Shown here: piece by piece, positions 20,497-20,808 of the stretch
Numbering within the stretch: the stretch's first letter is position 1
Layout of the letters: every line of letters begins with the position of its first letter
Assembly: GCA_018221245.1 (NCBI GenBank)
Contig: JAAOYH010000056.1
Coordinates: 1 to 20,808 of the forward strand
Reading direction: 5' to 3'
Source: Candidatus Woesearchaeota archaeon
GTDB taxonomy: Archaea > Nanobdellota > Nanobdellia > Woesearchaeales > UBA525
Length of the DNA: 20,808 bases
Notes under the pieces: generated by a model
Told to the model about the DNA's origin: nothing
The model's database searches: none
What the model saw: the letters and a program-made list of their open reading frames with translations, nothing else
Translations under genes and position numbers: made by a program

Positions 20497-20808
20497 ATGA
20501 TGCCTCAAATACCCCAATATCAATGGGAAGCAAGCATGAGAAAATATAGAGAATTAAGAGCAGAATTAGATGCTAAACCAACCCAAAACCTTCAGGGAAT
20601 GGTTGAAACTTATAAAAAAATGCAACCATTCACTAGCATAAAATATTTTTTTGGTTCAGACGATTTAGATAGGCTAAGAATGGGAAGACTAATTTTAACC
20701 AAAAGAGAACTTAGCGAATTAACAGAAGAAGAACTACGTGCAGAAAGCGAACCAGTAAGTGCTCTTAAAAATTTTATGCAATCTCTTGGAGATTTTGTAG
20801 GATATAAT
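20497..20808 (+). CDS. Partial gene of unknown function, AT-rich, running off the window
   Basis: An open frame of 104 codons starts at ATG 20497 (a second ATG follows at 20500) and has no stop before the window ends. The visible part begins MMPQIPQYQWEASMRKYREL and is helical and charged (LRAELDAKPTQNLQG; LTKRELSELTEEELRAE), with no signal peptide or known motif. The TATA box at the leaderless distance and the steady codon pattern support a real gene. Codons favour A/T endings (TTA, AAA, AGA, GAA) far more than the genes before 19549, suggesting a different origin or a relaxed region. Family unknown. Confidence 0.65.
   Translation, partial: MMPQIPQYQWEASMRKYRELRAELDAKPTQNLQGMVETYKKMQPFTSIKYFFGSDDLDRLRMGRLILTKRELSELTEEELRAESEPVSALKNFMQSLGDFVGYN

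Overview
The window looks archaeal and most likely comes from a DPANN-type lineage (Woesearchaeota, Pacearchaeota, Aenigmarchaeota or similar); the exact phylum cannot be read from the sequence. The reasons are: TATA boxes placed 25-27 nt before start codons (leaderless transcription) in front of nearly every transcription unit; GGTGA-type ribosome binding sites mostly inside operons; a eukaryal-type GT3 glycogen synthase next to a single-domain archaeal debranching enzyme; an archaeal-type ValRS, an Mre11-family nuclease and an ACT-domain regulator; and very tight packing. No rRNA, tRNA, CRISPR array, transposase or integrase was found.

Layout. (1) 108-4879 (+) is a four-gene glycogen operon. 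Two DUF5752 paralogues, one with a lysine-rich tail and one with an acidic linker and a membrane anchor, precede a GT3 glycogen synthase and a GH133-like amylo-1,6-glucosidase. (2) 4912-5493 (+) is a small MscS-like membrane protein. It overlaps tail-to-tail with a 791-residue membrane-anchored alpha/beta hydrolase (5465-7840, -). (3) 7873-10336 (-) holds two uncharacterised helical proteins followed by an Mre11-like nuclease; no Rad50 is in the window. A divergent, repeat-bearing promoter region separates them from an ACT-domain protein (10447-11100, +). (4) 11108-14860 holds a Na+/Ca2+ exchanger family protein (-), valS (+) and a small lipoprotein (+). (5) 14862-16585 (-) is cysS, overlapping by 4 nt a small GGCT/AIG2-fold protein. 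(6) 16777-17790 (+) is a three-gene cluster of small, apparently exported or accessory proteins, none recognised with confidence. (7) 17830-18821 (+) is a helical protein coupled to a 2H phosphoesterase (LigT family), followed by a two-TM protein with an extracellular domain (18853-19548). (8) 19549-20808 is an AT-rich tail with a different feel: a 14-residue-repeat protein (-), about 500 bp without a clear gene but with strong RNA-type hairpins, and the start of an AT-rich gene cut by the window end.

How it fits together: the core describes a small archaeon that makes and breaks down glycogen and carries ordinary translation and repair genes. The best places for something undescribed are the oppositely charged DUF5752 pair on the glycogen operon, the Mre11-associated helical genes, the secreted HAE/CxxC protein cluster, the 14-residue-repeat protein, and the hairpins with apparent tandem G-A mismatches in the AT-rich tail.
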